A stretch of 64,000 nucleotides of DNA. Origin: Lentinus brumalis. Taxonomy: Eukaryota; Basidiomycota; Agaricomycetes; Polyporales; Polyporaceae. Location of the stretch: NCBI GenBank assembly GCA_001792895.1, contig MARA01000008.1:62001-126000 (forward strand). Reading direction: 5' to 3'. A program made the position numbers and the translations under genes. The notes under the pieces were generated by a model. It searched no databases, was not told the origin of the DNA, and saw only the letters and a list, made by a program, of their open reading frames with translations. This document shows, piece after piece, positions 13,010 to 23,576 of the stretch (position 1 is its first letter; every line of letters begins with the position of its first letter).

Positions 13010-13365
13010 CTATCCATTCAACGGTGTCCTCCCTTTCGTCCAATCGTTTCGTCCCGCCATCTCGCCAGCTTCGGCGGGTTCAAGCGCACGACCAATGGCA
13101 AGACTTGCATCCCGCCACAACTCCGCCACACTCATGCGCCCCGGGTCGGCAGCATGACTTCATCCTGCCTTAAATGTGAGATGTCAAACGCAATCGCATG
13201 GATTCTATGACATGCGTACGCGTACAAACTAGTAGTGCTCACCTTTCGATATGCATCATGCGGCTTCTTCAGCTCGGTCACACAAATGACGTGGGCAAAA
13301 CGCGTGTAAATATCACTCTCAGTCGCCTCTAGCACCTGCGGATACAGGCAAAACAACCGCAGCAT
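13010..13365 (-). CDS. Small two-exon gene or orphan 3' fragment, unknown
   Basis: Exon 1 (13365-13243) starts with ATG and reads MLRLFCLYPQ, then ATESDIYTRFAHVICVTEL, and ends KKPHDAYRK at a good donor (AAG|GTGAGC). The acceptor TTTAAGGCAG gives exon 2 at 13164. Continuing in phase yields a 51-aa protein with a stop at 13132. In a shifted frame the same exon reads ADPGRMSVAELWRDASLA and on to a stop at 13010, which looks more protein-like. Either the short form is real, or one base is missing and the true protein is about 90 aa. It sits just 3' of the CUE gene on the same strand, so it could also be a read-through or alternative 3' end. I do not recognise the family. Confidence 0.35.
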
Positions 13366-13411
13366 CTCAACTCCCTTCCTGTAGAACTAACGACCTGACT
13401 CCTTCGCTCGA

Positions 13412-15860
13412 TCAACTTGGACCTCCTCCACGCGCCATCTTCTTGTCGTGCCCCCTCTTCCTGTCATGATTCGCCCGCCGCGCCTTGTTCTTATCTTTCC
13501 ACGCCCGGTCTCGCGCCGTGTCTCCACCACTACCGCCTCCACCACTGCCGTCATGAGGACCCCCTCCTCGACCTCCGCCACCGCCACCGCGACCACGACC
13601 TCGGCCGCGACCCCGGCCACGCCCGCCGCCTTCACGGGGGCCAGGCTGGCTTCCCTCTGCAATGGGTGCGTTGAGAGGCTTGTTCCCGGTGAACTCGTGC
13701 TTCGCAAGCATCTTGTCTTTCTTCTTTGGCTGTTCGGACGTTGTTCATCAGCGTCTGAGGACAAGAACTTGAGTGGGACAACGTACGTCGCGCTCCAGCA
13801 TGATCCGCCAGCCCTCGATCTGCTCGTCCGTGTAGCCCGTCTGCGCCTTGAGATCCGCACGGGCCTTGCTCCTCCTCGTCTGTCCATCCCGGTCGAACAG
13901 CTTCTGATCCTGGATGTACGCAAGCTCGAGAACAGCATCGGGGTTCCGGGGAGTCTGAGCGTGTCAGAAAGCATCAGTACCGCCCCGTGAAGGAAGAGGA
14001 CGAACGCCATGCTCACCCCCGCGGCGCCCGTGCCCGTTCCATCATCCTCCCCTTCAGTTCCTTCTTCGTCCTCCTCGCTGTCGTGTCCATCGCGTACCAC
14101 GACGCGGTCCTCGTCATCCAGCTCGTCCTCGAATGCGAGCGCTTTGCCCTTGCCCTTCCCAGCGACGGGGTCGTCCTCTTCATCCTCGGAATCAGAGATC
14201 TCCTCGGCACGCCTGAGGATATCGGCCTTCATCTGCTCGATGAACGACCGGTCCTCCAAAACGCCCTCGGCATCGCCACTGTACATACGCCTCATTAGTA
14301 CTCGCCTCGCTGCGACTGTGACTCTACACACCTCTTCTTTCCGATCCGGACCTGGGTCAGATCCATTTTCTCCTCGTCCCAGATGTTTCGTCGCTCTTTC
14401 GTGTAGGCAAACTCGTCGACCTTCGGAGCGGGAGCCGCCGTGAACGAAGGAGCACCATCTGCAGCCATCGCTGCTTGCACGTCGGCAGGAGAAGGTGCAG
14501 CACCCTCCAGTAGGGCCGCAATGAGGCGTTCCGCGTCGCCGCGGTAAGGGTAGTCATTATGCGACAGGAGATACCGGACGTAGTCCGGATCCTGGTCCGG
14601 GAGCAGCTCCAGCACCTGTGCGACGGCGATGTCGAGTTGCTCGCCATCGATGGCGCTGTGTGCAACTCCGAGACGCTGGCCGGTGTCCCTGCCCTTGCCC
14701 TTGACATCACTCGCTGGAGGCTTTGGGGCCGGGCCACGTCCGAGATTGTCGATGCCTGGCGGGACCCCGGAGGAGCGCATGATAAGCTTGAGTGCTCCAG
14801 GTTCACGAGATCCAGACGCAACGTCTTCAGACATAGCGCGCAACGACGCCTCGATGAGGTCCGTACGCGCGTCCTCGGTGCGGCGCAGGACGTCAGCGAG
14901 CGTCTGGGAGAAGTCGTACGCGTGTTGGTAGTCCGCAAGTAGTGAGCGATTGAGGAACGGGGTTGGAGACAGGCCATCCGCTTCCGCCCCTGCCGGCAAT
15001 TCCAGGAGGTCGAAGATGACCTCGAAGGCGGGCTCTGCCTGTGTCGCAAGATTGGGCCCAGCTGTGGCGACGGACGCGACGTCGTCGAGAAGCGTGCGTA
15101 CGAGGATGTGGAAGGTGTCGAGGAGTGCAACTTTCGTCTCGAGGAACAGGCGTTCCCACTCGTCTAGCTCGCGCTGGGCCGTGAGGGATGCTGCGAGGTT
15201 GCGCAGGCCGCCGTATGTCTGTGCGAGCGACGCGAGTCCAGAGTGATACACATTCGCAAGGGCACGTGTGAACGCCTTGTCTCGCGCGAAGGTGCGCAAC
15301 ACGTCCGGCGGGGCTGGTCGGAGGAAGGAGAGGATGATGCAGGCCGTCTTCCGCAGGCCATACAGACCCTGAGCACTCGACCCCAGGAGACTGGTGAAGG
15401 CAGGAAGGGCGCTCTGACGGACTTCTTCTTGCAAAGCCGAAGCCTTGGGGGACTGGACAAACGCAGCGGTGAACAGTGCGCGGAGGCGAGAGGCAGAGAC
15501 ACGAGCGTACGCGACGCTGAGATCCACCAATGCCTGGAGATCCAGTGCACCGAGGGGGGCAAGTCGCTCTGCCAGCAGGAATACGGCATGGCGAATCTTC
15601 CGTTCGGCCTGTGACAGATCCCTCGACGGGACGTCTGCTCCCCACACAAGGGCTTGCAGATTCTGCTGCGCAGCATCCTTCACGTATGTCGACACGAATT
15701 TGAGCGTCGCGGGAGTTGCTATTTGAGAGTCGGCAAGAGAGAGGACCTGCGAGAGGGCAGAGGATATAGTCTGCACAAGAGTTGCGGCTTGAGATGGTGT
15801 GAGACTTGCGCGTGCACGGGTGGACGGAAAGGCAGGAAGCGGGGCGAGAGTGACAGCCAT
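13412..15860 (-). CDS. CUE-domain protein, CUE3/ASCC2-like (RQC-trigger factor)
   Basis: Four exons (15860-14332, 14278-14017, 13954-13787, 13729-13412) join in frame to about 758 aa. Relatives (yeast Cue3/Rqt3, human ASCC2) bind ubiquitinated stalled ribosomes and help split collided ribosomes. The N-terminal half is an all-helical region of about 330 residues. A CUE domain follows at roughly residues 412-455, with LDIAVAQVLELLPD, DPDYVRYLLSHNDYPY and RLIAALLEG. Next come an acidic stretch (EEISDSEDEEDDP and later DSEEDEEGTEGEDD) and the conserved tail RNPDAVLELAYIQDQKLFDR. The C-terminus has KDKMLAKHEFTGNKPL and an Arg/Gly-rich run typical of RNA- or ribosome-associated tails. The start ATG lies in a good context (CACCATGG). 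Intron sizes are 53-63 nt except the E3/E4 one (57 nt). The family call is strong; the role is transferred from yeast and human. Confidence 0.85.
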
Positions 15861-16681
15861 GGTGCAGTGGTCGTACGTCTAGAGAGCAACACGTTCGTAG
15901 TCAGTATGCGAGACGATCCATGATGTTGGTGCAGAAGGACAAGAAGTAAAAGGAATACACGAGCACGACGATGTGCTGCGGCGGTATCCCAATTGGCCAT
16001 CCGACAGAGTCTCCACATCTCCTAGTATCCCTGCACCGTACCACCCAGTTGCCCGAAGACGAAGGAGTGATACGCACCTTCTATTGACCAATATACACGA
16101 TCTTTGTCCACCGCCTAGGGCAGGCTGCGCTCAGAAGTTCCTCGCTAGGACCGTAAAGTCGGGCCTGACTGCGATACCTGTAGACTGGCCAGTAGCAGAG
16201 AAGCTTCACCAGATCGAGTATATTCCAATCAAGAGGACGAAGAAGTCAGGCAAACAATGAAGCAGAGAGCTGAGACTCAGAGTCAGAGTTTGCGCGATGA
16301 CATAGGCGCTAACTGGAAGCTGTATGCACCGGACACCAGCTGAAGCCATGTACGCAGGGCTGACGTGATCGAATACTGCGGTACCATACCTGACGAGAAC
16401 AACCATAAGCGCACACTCGAGGCCAAGTCGTACTGGTAGCACATCCGAACCAGCGAGTCGATACATTACGGCCTAGGAGAACAATGACTACGCATAATTA
16501 CTGAGCGGAGGTCATCAGCCGACAATCGAGGGAGGAGACATACGCATGAGGAGCTAAGCTAGTATATAGTACACGGAGCAGAGGTGACAAGTAGCGGAGG
16601 ACGCATCGAGTCCGTGGGTTACGAGAACAATCTTCCCAGACATGAGGATCAGAAAGCAAGACAGACAAGATACCTCTACCT
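15861..16681. other. Intergenic region, nothing recognised
   Basis: About 820 bp between the CUE gene start and the stop of the ALY gene, both on the minus strand. It should hold the CUE promoter and the ALY 3' UTR. I see no open reading frame with splice support and no repeats. Confidence 0.35.
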
Positions 16682-17921
16682 CTACGCAGCAGGTGCGTTG
16701 TGTGCGGTATAATCCTAGAGGCATGATCAGGTCATGTACGAACGCTGTCATGAGAGCACGTACCTCCATCTCGGCATCAAGATCCGCCGCCGTCTTTTGA
16801 GGGCGTTCGTTGGCCTTGCGGCGACCTCCGCCTGCTGCTGCTGCTCCCCTGCCCCTACCACGTCCAGGGCGTCCGCCAGTCCTATAAAGAGATATTGATC
16901 AACAAATGATACGAACTGAAGTCGCAAATGCAAACCTGGGAGCCGCCTCAACGACAGCGGCGGGGGCCGGCGCCACTCGGGACGCCAGCGACGCGGCGGG
17001 AGCAGGCTTCGTGGGGTCGACGACGATCTCGATCTTCATCGGGCGTTCTGCGAGCGAAAACATCGTCGAGGAGTCGGCGAGTACCAGCGAGAGAGAAAGA
17101 AGCAGATTGTTTCATCAGTTGGCTGTTTCGGGGCAGAGGACACAAGCAAAAGTATAACGGGGAGCTAACGCTCGGTCCGCATTCGCCACGCCGAGTCGCA
17201 TCGTCGATCTTCGTCCGCACCACCAGGACTCGAACGCGAGAAAAGCGTCGGAAAGACGGTGACGGTCTTGAACGCATCCGGTTCGAACTTCTCAACGATT
17301 GAAAGCGACGGCGCCACGATCTGGAGAGAACGTGCGACCACAGCGAGCAGAAAGAGGACGTCACGCTGCGAGGAAGAGGGGTCGAGGAAGTGCAAGGAGC
17401 GAAGAGCCGATACTAACTGCCGTCAATCAACCGGTTGTTGTACTGCTGGAAGGCCTTGGTACCGTCTCCGCGGCGCTGGAAGTGCACTGCAGCGACTCCC
17501 TTGGAGCGGCCCTGAGCGTCGTAGTGCAGGGTGACGTCCTTTAGGGGCCCGACGGTCGTATGGAAAAGCTCCTAAAGGAACAATGAGAATGCGTCGAAAC
17601 CAAGTGAGATGATCATTACTAACCTTGACCTGCGTCTCGTTCACATCAGGGGGAAGGTTGGACACGATGATCTTGTCGGCGGGTTGCTGGGTGGCAGTCG
17701 CTGCGACAGTCTTCGCGCCATTCGAGGCGGGCACTGCGCGCGCGCGCGTCGCCGGTGGGGTTCCCGCGGTTCCAAGAACTTGCGTCTTGCCCGTGTTCCT
17801 GCGAGCGTTGGGGTTGGAGCGGCGGATGCCACGGGGGCGGGTAGCGATAATCTAACAGGGGGTTAGTCGCGTACGTGGTTCGACAAAGAACACGACATAC
17901 CTCGTCCAAAGACTTGTCCAT
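16682..17921 (-). CDS. ALY/REF (Yra1/Mlo3-type) mRNA export adaptor
   Basis: This nuclear RNA-binding adaptor couples mRNA processing to export through Mex67-Mtr2. Six exons (17921-17901, 17851-17624, 17571-17418, 17047-16936, 16881-16764, 16714-16682) join in frame to 221 aa. The N-terminal UAP56-binding motif is spread over the first intron: MDKSLDE then IIATRPRGIRRSN. The RRM follows at about residues 60-135, with RNP-like KIIVSNLPPDVNETQ, SKGVAAVHFQRR and RPMKIEIVVDP. An RG-rich linker (GRPGRGRGRG) precedes the C-terminal motif TAADLDAEMEDYTAHN, also a UAP56-contact type. Four introns are 44-54 nt, but that between exons 3 and 4 is 370 nt. An internal acceptor 52 nt into that intron would give an immediate TGA. 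Yeast YRA1 also has one oversized, autoregulatory intron. It is divergent from RPC31. Confidence 0.93.
17048..17417 (-). promoter_or_regulatory. Oversized intron of the ALY gene with an unproductive proximal acceptor
   Basis: The intron opens GTTAGTATCG at 17417. The productive acceptor is TCGCTCGCAG at 17048, which restores GGC AAA CGC CCG in the RRM. A pyrimidine-rich tract ending CTTCCTCGCAG makes an alternative acceptor at about position 52 of the intron, the usual intron length here. Using it yields GGC ACG TGA, a stop right after the junction. Such a layout could give a decay-prone isoform. Regulation is inferred, not shown. Confidence 0.45.
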
Positions 17922-18260
17922 TGCTCGATATCTCTCTCCTAGTCGGACTGACGGCGTGTTCTGGGCGCGAAACGAGGTCGACTACGCGACGGACGTGGCA
18001 GGGAGGGAAAAGTGGGTGATGGTGGCGGGTGGCAAGGAGAAAGCGAACGCTGCGAGGCGCGCGCGCCAGCAGTACACTGAGAAGCGGCGCCCGAAATCCA
18101 TTGTTCCGAGGTGAGTCATTCACTGTCGGGCCCTGAATCGGCTTATGAATCTGTGATCTTCCCCAACTTTGTGGCACCGCCTCTGAGTATTACTGACCTT
18201 TGTCGAATTCTGCTGCACCGAGTCCCTGCTTTATTCTCTTCGCACACGCACTGGCCCAGC
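17922..18260. promoter_or_regulatory. Divergent promoter of ALY and RPC31
   Basis: The two start codons (17921 minus, 18261 plus) point apart with 339 bp between, so both promoters lie here. The segment just before the RPC31 start is pyrimidine-rich. I recognise no defined factor site. Confidence 0.4.
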
Positions 18261-19575
18261 ATGTCTAGAGGCGGTCGGGGCGGTGGTCGGGGAGGATTTG
18301 GTGGTGGTGGGAGGGGTGGCTTCGGCGCGAGCAACCTGCCCCCGATGGGCCTGACATTCGCGGACATCCAGTCCCTGTCTCGGGAAGAGAGTGCTCTGTA
18401 TCCTGTACGTCTCCTTGTGTCGTGAATAGTATTGCGCGCGTCGAGCTGTGACACAGCCATTAGAACCACTACCGTTGTTGACCGAATACAACGACGAGGA
18501 GAAGCGCATCGCCGAGCTGCAGATTGGTTTCGCGACCAGGCTACGAAACTCCGCGTACTACATCGTGGAGACTACGAAGTCCACAGGTGTGTACCCGAGT
18601 CCTTCTGCGCCGTTCGCAGACTGACTGAGCAAAAAGTGTAGAACTTCCGAGGTACTCTGACAAGTACCGCCCTTCCCTGGCTTCACAGCCGACGTTAAAG
18701 CGGAAGGACCTGCATCAGCCCTTCTTCCCACAGGAAGTGTTCGAAGATTACTTCAACCCTAAAAAGAGGAAGGCAGGTGAGTGCCTCGTGTGCCGATCAT
18801 CGTGTCTCGTCCACCTCGCGCCAGGAACGTGGTGGAAGATGTTCATGGGCGGGATATGCATGGAACCGTTCTGGGCTCCAGTGCGTATCTCATCCATGGA
18901 CAGATCAGGTTGCAGATCAGGTTGCAGATGCAAACCCAATGCCAACTCCGGTCGCACAGAGTCCGGCCTATGACATTGCAGCCAAGGCATGTTGGCATGC
19001 TGCTCGTGGGCGAACAATTCACGCTCTCAAGTGGTCGTTTGGATGCAATCAGAAGTGTTCGGAAGTAGTAGTTGCTTCTGGGCCAAGACGCTCTGCGGTG
19101 GCGTCCAGTGTCCTGCGACACGCCATTATGGACCAGTTCAGCAACTTTGTCCATACGCTACACGCGGTCTGTATGTCGAATGCTCACATACTATCCCTTC
19201 TACAGCGAAGAAAAAGGATACGACCAAACGTGTGAACCTCGACGAGATGGTCGAAGACGCCGAGGAACAGGTTCGTCGTCATGTGTGCTCTCACCAGCGG
19301 TACTAGCTCATGCTCGCGGATGTGATGTTCCAGGAGAAGTCTGGCGATGAGCGCTCAGAAGCAGGTTCACAGCAAGTAGACGAAGACTACGATGTCGACG
19401 AGGAGTACGACAACGATTACGCTGAGAACTACTTCGACAACGGAGAGAACGACGACAACGATGATCTCGGAGGCGGTGGAGGAGCCGACGAAGGAGGTGT
19501 AGGTGCGTTCCCAGCTTCGTCTCTGCGGTCCTTGCAATCGCTGACCTTGATGTCGCAGGATATGACCTTGACTGA
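18261..19575 (+). CDS. RNA polymerase III subunit RPC31 (RPC7) homologue
   Basis: This subunit belongs to the Rpc82-Rpc34-Rpc31 subcomplex of RNA polymerase III, needed for initiation on tRNA and 5S genes. Six exons (18261-18404, 18457-18586, 18642-18776, 19206-19270, 19334-19496, 19559-19575) join in frame to 217 aa. The N-terminus is Gly/Arg-rich (MSRGGRGGGRGGFGGGG). The conserved core has LPPMGLTFADIQSLSREES, then YPPLEPLPLLTEYNDEEKRI, RLRNSAYYIVE, LPRYSDKYRPS and LHQPFFPQEVFEDYFNPKKR. The C-terminus is acidic (DEDYDVDEEYDNDYAENYFD) and ends GGYDLD, as in the family. Intron 3 is 429 nt, whereas the others are 52-63 nt. It contains a 12-bp tandem repeat (CAGATCAGGTTG twice near 18901) and a proximal acceptor at about 18824 that would leave an open frame to a stop at 18971-18973. 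Confidence 0.9.
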
Positions 19576-20222
19576 GTCACCTTATGGCGTGTCCACTGTA
19601 TGTTTGCTTTCCCGCATTTACTCCCAATGTAGCCTAGTTTTCTCTCTGCCTGCCCCTGCTACGCAACGCCGGGCCTCCATAACTGCCCCCGACGGCGCCA
19701 GCAGCAACAAAGGACGAGCGGAAGCTAGAAGCCAACCCCGCACGGCGCACAGATACGCAACGTCAGCGCTCGCCCAGAATGTGGGCGTTATTGTCTCCGC
19801 CCGCAACGCTCGCGACTTCCGCGAAGCCTCTCGTCCAGAGCCATCACCTCATGTATCCGGTGTGTCCTTCCTTTGTCCTTCGCCTATGGGCGCCGGCAGC
19901 CTGACGACCTCTCTTGTCTGCGATTCTCCCAGCGGGTCCACCTACCTCTCGACCAGCACAGGTTGCCTATTCCCGACAATTGACAGCGTTCTCTGTGGGT
20001 TCCCTGGCGCGTTAAGATGATGCAATCCCAGAGTTGCGACGTCGGAACTACCATAACAGTTCGTCGCGAATGGCCTTCTTTGTCTGTGGGTGATAGCTCC
20101 GCGCGTTGGACGTTTTCTGTTTGGGCGCTCCTGTGTCTGCTAAAAAGCACCTGCGCGGGGATTTCGCTATCAGATTCACAGTGTCCTGGCGGCACCCCTC
20201 TATCGCACACTCTCTACCCATC
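19576..20222. other. Intergenic region, nothing recognised
   Basis: About 650 bp between the stop of RPC31 and the ATG at 20223, both on the plus strand. Long open frames here are unspliced extensions of RPC31 and show no conserved motif. It presumably holds the promoter of the next gene. Confidence 0.35.
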
Positions 20223-22192
20223 ATGCAAACGTCGACAGCCAACGGGAACGGTGGACTCGCCGACGCCGACCTGGCGTTCTTGTATCCCCGCAAGTAAGTC
20301 CCGGCCTAAATCACTTGTGGAGGTTTTGTGCGCTGACGCATACATGTAGGTTGGAGCCAGACGAACCCCGTACACTCTTTGAGCGCAGCTTCTTCATGCT
20401 GCCCCCGGGCTCAGAGTAAGTGTCGCATGTCGTCGACCACTGACCATATGTGCCTGACATGCATCACAGCGTGCCTCCCAAGTACCCCAACAAGAACCCT
20501 CCTCGGACCCTATGGGACCTTATTGTCATGTATCTCTTCGAAGACGAGCTCTCTGTCGTCGCACTCGCCGATCGCGCACACTGCCATGCCGTCCGCAAGC
20601 GGCGGTTCCGGATCCTGAGAATACACCCACACATGAACCACGCCCGCCTCGTCCACGTCATTCGCCCTGCCACCACCATCCCCTACGTCCGCCAGCTGAC
20701 CGTGAACGGCCGACTCGGGCACGAAGGCATGATTTGGAAGGGGCAGCCAGACCACCGCTGGCTGAACCAGCCGAGGCTCGTCCAGCTCATCGAGGACCTG
20801 TGCACCCACTCCCCCATCGAGTTCCTCTGCCTGCAGTCGCTCGGCTGGGGCAACATCCGCGTCGAGATCCGCACCGCGCTGCGCTCCCAGTCGATGCGCG
20901 GCGTCCGCGCGCTCATGTTGCACGACGTCATCTTCTGGAACTCGAACCAGTACCTGATGACGCTGAACGCGTACCCGGGGCTGCAATTCCTCAGCGTGTG
21001 GCATGCAAACTTTCAGGCGCTGACACATGTGCCCGCCCAGCTGCAGCGCACGGAGCCGCTCTTGCTCACCGAGCTCATCGCCGGGTGCGCGTACACGGGA
21101 TTGCTGATGGAGTGGCTGGTGGGCAGGCGGGAGGTGCTCGCGATTGAGGAGATGACGCTGGATTGCAAGGATCAGTATCGGGACGATGCGAGGCTCGCGA
21201 GGGTGCTCAGGAAGGTCAGCCCGTGGCTGAAGCGCTTCTACTACATGGAGTACCGGGATCCGGATATATGCGAGGGAGCGGGGCATGGGATTTCCCTTGA
21301 CCTTGACACGGGTGGGTGTCTTCCTTGGATGTTGTTCTTCCTTTCCTCTGACCCTCGGTACTGCAGGTACCCCCCTAAGCCTTGGGTCCCTCCTGCACGG
21401 ATCACCAGAGAGGGCGACTCACTCGAGGACGAAGAAGACGACGCAGAAGTCATGGACGTTGACCACAACGACTCGTCGGACATTATGGATGAAGACTCGG
21501 AGGCGGACGTGATCTTGATTTCGGACGGGGTCGCGTCCTCCCCCGCAAATCCTGCCACGGCAGCCTCCAACCCCCCGTCGCCGCCGGTGTCGGTCGAACT
21601 GAACCTCTTGTTACCAGACGACGAAGAAGGCAACCAGTACCAGCGCTGCGACGACCTGAGCAAGCCCCCATTCTCGTCCACAGAGGAGCGCGGGTACAAC
21701 GCGTTCGCCGACGAGCTCGTCAAACGGATCGACACGCCCATGCTCGAGGCGATCGACGCGCGGATCAACTGGACGAGCGCGTTCAGCCTGCTGACGCTGA
21801 AGATGCTCTGCCAGCTCACGTACACGTGCGAGGACTTTTATCGCTTCGTGGTGCATATCGTCTTTGCGACCCCGGAGCTGTTCCAATCTGCGCCGTGGAG
21901 GACCATGGACGGCTTGCTGGCGCGTGCGAGCCGGCGGCTGCCCGGAGGGGCCGACAGAGACGGCGCCGATGAAGACGAAGATGAGGACGAGGACGAGGAT
22001 GATGAGGATCACGAGCTGACGTTGACGGTGTCAGTGCAAGGCTGGAACGTCGACGGCCGCGAGGGCAGGGCTAGGTTGAGGGACCTCCGACGAAACCTGC
22101 CTCGTACGTCGGCGGAGGACGTCTTGGAGGTGGAAATCCAAGACTGGTGGCACAACGAGCCGCTCTGGGTTCCTAGCTGTCTGGTCGATTAG
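20223..22192 (+). CDS. Uncharacterised 619-aa protein with acidic central and C-terminal stretches
   Basis: Three exons (20223-20293, 20350-20415, 20470-22192) join in frame. I do not recognise the family. The N-terminal part reads ADLAFLYPRKLEPDEPRTLF and SFFMLPPGSDVPPKYPNKNP. The middle (about residues 60-350) is Leu-rich with an alternating pattern (IPYVRQLTVNGR, IEFLCLQSLGWG, VRALMLHDVIFW, GLQFLSVWHANF), suggesting leucine-rich-repeat-like strands as in F-box/LRR proteins, but no clear F-box is present. An acidic linker (EDEEDDAEVMDVDHND) and a Pro/Ser-rich stretch follow, then a helical region (FADELVKRIDTPMLEAID, LLTLKMLCQL). A run of Asp and Glu near 21965-22010 comes before the last, basic segment. 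A possible 55-nt intron at about 21308-21362 exists, but splicing it would destroy the acidic frame, so I left it in. It may be a substrate-recognition protein; function is unknown. Confidence 0.72.
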
Positions 22193-22554
22193 TCTTGTGC
22201 TGTCTCGCTGCTAGTGTAAGAATGCACTGGCATCCGCCCTGGTAATGAGATGTATTCCTCAACAAGCTATTCCTTTCTGACTCCCACTTGTGGGTTGAAG
22301 GAGACCGGCGGATGTCGTCCGCGTGCATCGCCAAGAGGAACATATCGTGGCGTTATGGGTCCATGAGGGAGCAGACGATATGGGCGCTAAGCGGCTGTTG
22401 ATCGGTATTTGTCCCTGGTTCAGGTCGTTCATAAACCGAAGACCAGTCTGTTCGCTCCTTGTCTCCCGCCCTCAACATCCCCGGTCCTCCCGCCCTTCAA
22501 GAGCCTTGACGGTTCGAAACTCTAGTCCTTCTGCTCAGCCGCGCCATCCTCAAA
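22193..22554. promoter_or_regulatory. Promoter region of the secreted Cys-rich protein gene
   Basis: This 362-bp stretch holds no gene. The last 120 bp before the ATG are pyrimidine-rich (CTCCTTGTCTCCCGCC and similar), a common feature just upstream of highly expressed fungal genes. No TATA box is clear. Confidence 0.3.
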
Positions 22555-23576
22555 ATGCGCTTCCTCTCGCTCATCTCTCTCTTGGCGGTGCCGGCCACCG
22601 TCCTCGCTTGCGAAGGCGAGTGCATCGTCGGATGCACGAATGCCTGGCTCGGCAACTACACTACGGTCATCGACAGTGTCATGAACAGCCTCGTGAGTCT
22701 CTGCGCGTAACACTGCCCGTTTAATGCTCATGGCGAGCACGTGTTCAGGCCGCTCAGATTTGCGACCTCATCCCAAGTCGCCCATCTGTGGAGACTTCGC
22801 TTGGCTACCTGAAGCCTATCCTGTCTGCCTACCACAAGCAGTCCTACGACGACATGGAGACCGCGATCTTCCCCAGCTACTTTCATGGCAAGTGTCTTGA
22901 CGAGAACGGCAATACACCCGCCGGCTGCCCCAACCCCGACTGCCCTGTCGTCTGCGGCACGCCCGGCTCTATGGTGCACTTCTACTCCAAGCTTCGCTAC
23001 ATCGCGTACAACCAGACGTCCCACCTCCTCGAGGCGCTCGCCACCCCCGGCTCGCACACGTATCAGCAAGTCGAAGACGCAGTTGTCGCGGCTGCGAACA
23101 CATCTCCTCAGCGGCGGCGCATATACAGTAGACTCTTCGCTCGTGGTCCTCAAGGCGGTCCTGTCAACGCGATGCAAAACAACGCAGGCTCGTACTCTCC
23201 TGTCCCTCCTGCCCCTCCTGTCCCTGCTCCTGGCTCTGGATCGCACGTCTCCCCCGCTCCGGCTTCGGCTGCTGCTGTCCCCTCGACAGGCGAAGACGCT
23301 CTCCCTGGTCCGAATGCGGGTTCAAGCGGTCTCACGTCCTTGTTCTCGGGTCTCCTTCCTCGCGGCAAGGGCCTGGCCTCGTTTTCCTCGACGAAGAAGG
23401 TTCTGCCCGAACTCAAGCGACGCACGCAGGACGTCAAGGCCGGACTCAAGAGCGTCATGGCACAAGTAGGCCCGTTGATGAATGAGCAGTGCGGCGGAAG
23501 TGGGCAGGACACGAACGGATTGCCTCAATGCAGTTGGGAGGCGCAGATGAAGGAGTACATTCTGTCGTTCCCTTGA
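22555..23576 (+). CDS. Secreted Cys-rich protein, unknown function
   Basis: Two exons (22555-22692, 22749-23576) join in frame to 321 aa. The first 19 residues (MRFLSLISLLAVPATVLAC) form a typical signal peptide, with cleavage likely just after LA or at the first Cys. The mature N-terminal domain (about residues 19-170) has eight Cys: CEGECIVGC, then one in QICDLI, then KCLDENGNTPAGCPNPDCPV and VCG. It also has two N-glycosylation sequons (NYT and NQT). A low-complexity Pro/Ala/Ser linker follows (PVPPAPPVPAPGSGSHVSP), then a basic segment and a C-terminal Cys pair (EQCGGSGQDTNGLPQC). The layout fits an extracellular or cell-wall protein of wood- or plant-associated fungi. I do not recognise a named domain. 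Confidence 0.78.

Noticed and set aside
17101..17160. C/D-box snoRNA inside the long ALY intron
   Set aside because: One TGATGA-like box is present, but no matching D box with a terminal stem is visible at a suitable distance.
19310..20020. 236-aa plus-strand extension of the RPC31 exon
   Set aside because: Splicing at 19496 into 19559 gives the conserved acidic end GGYD. The unspliced tail has no conserved sequence.
20510..21286. 258-aa minus-strand open frame opposite the 619-aa protein
   Set aside because: It is an antisense shadow of a long, well-supported coding exon with strong third-position bias.
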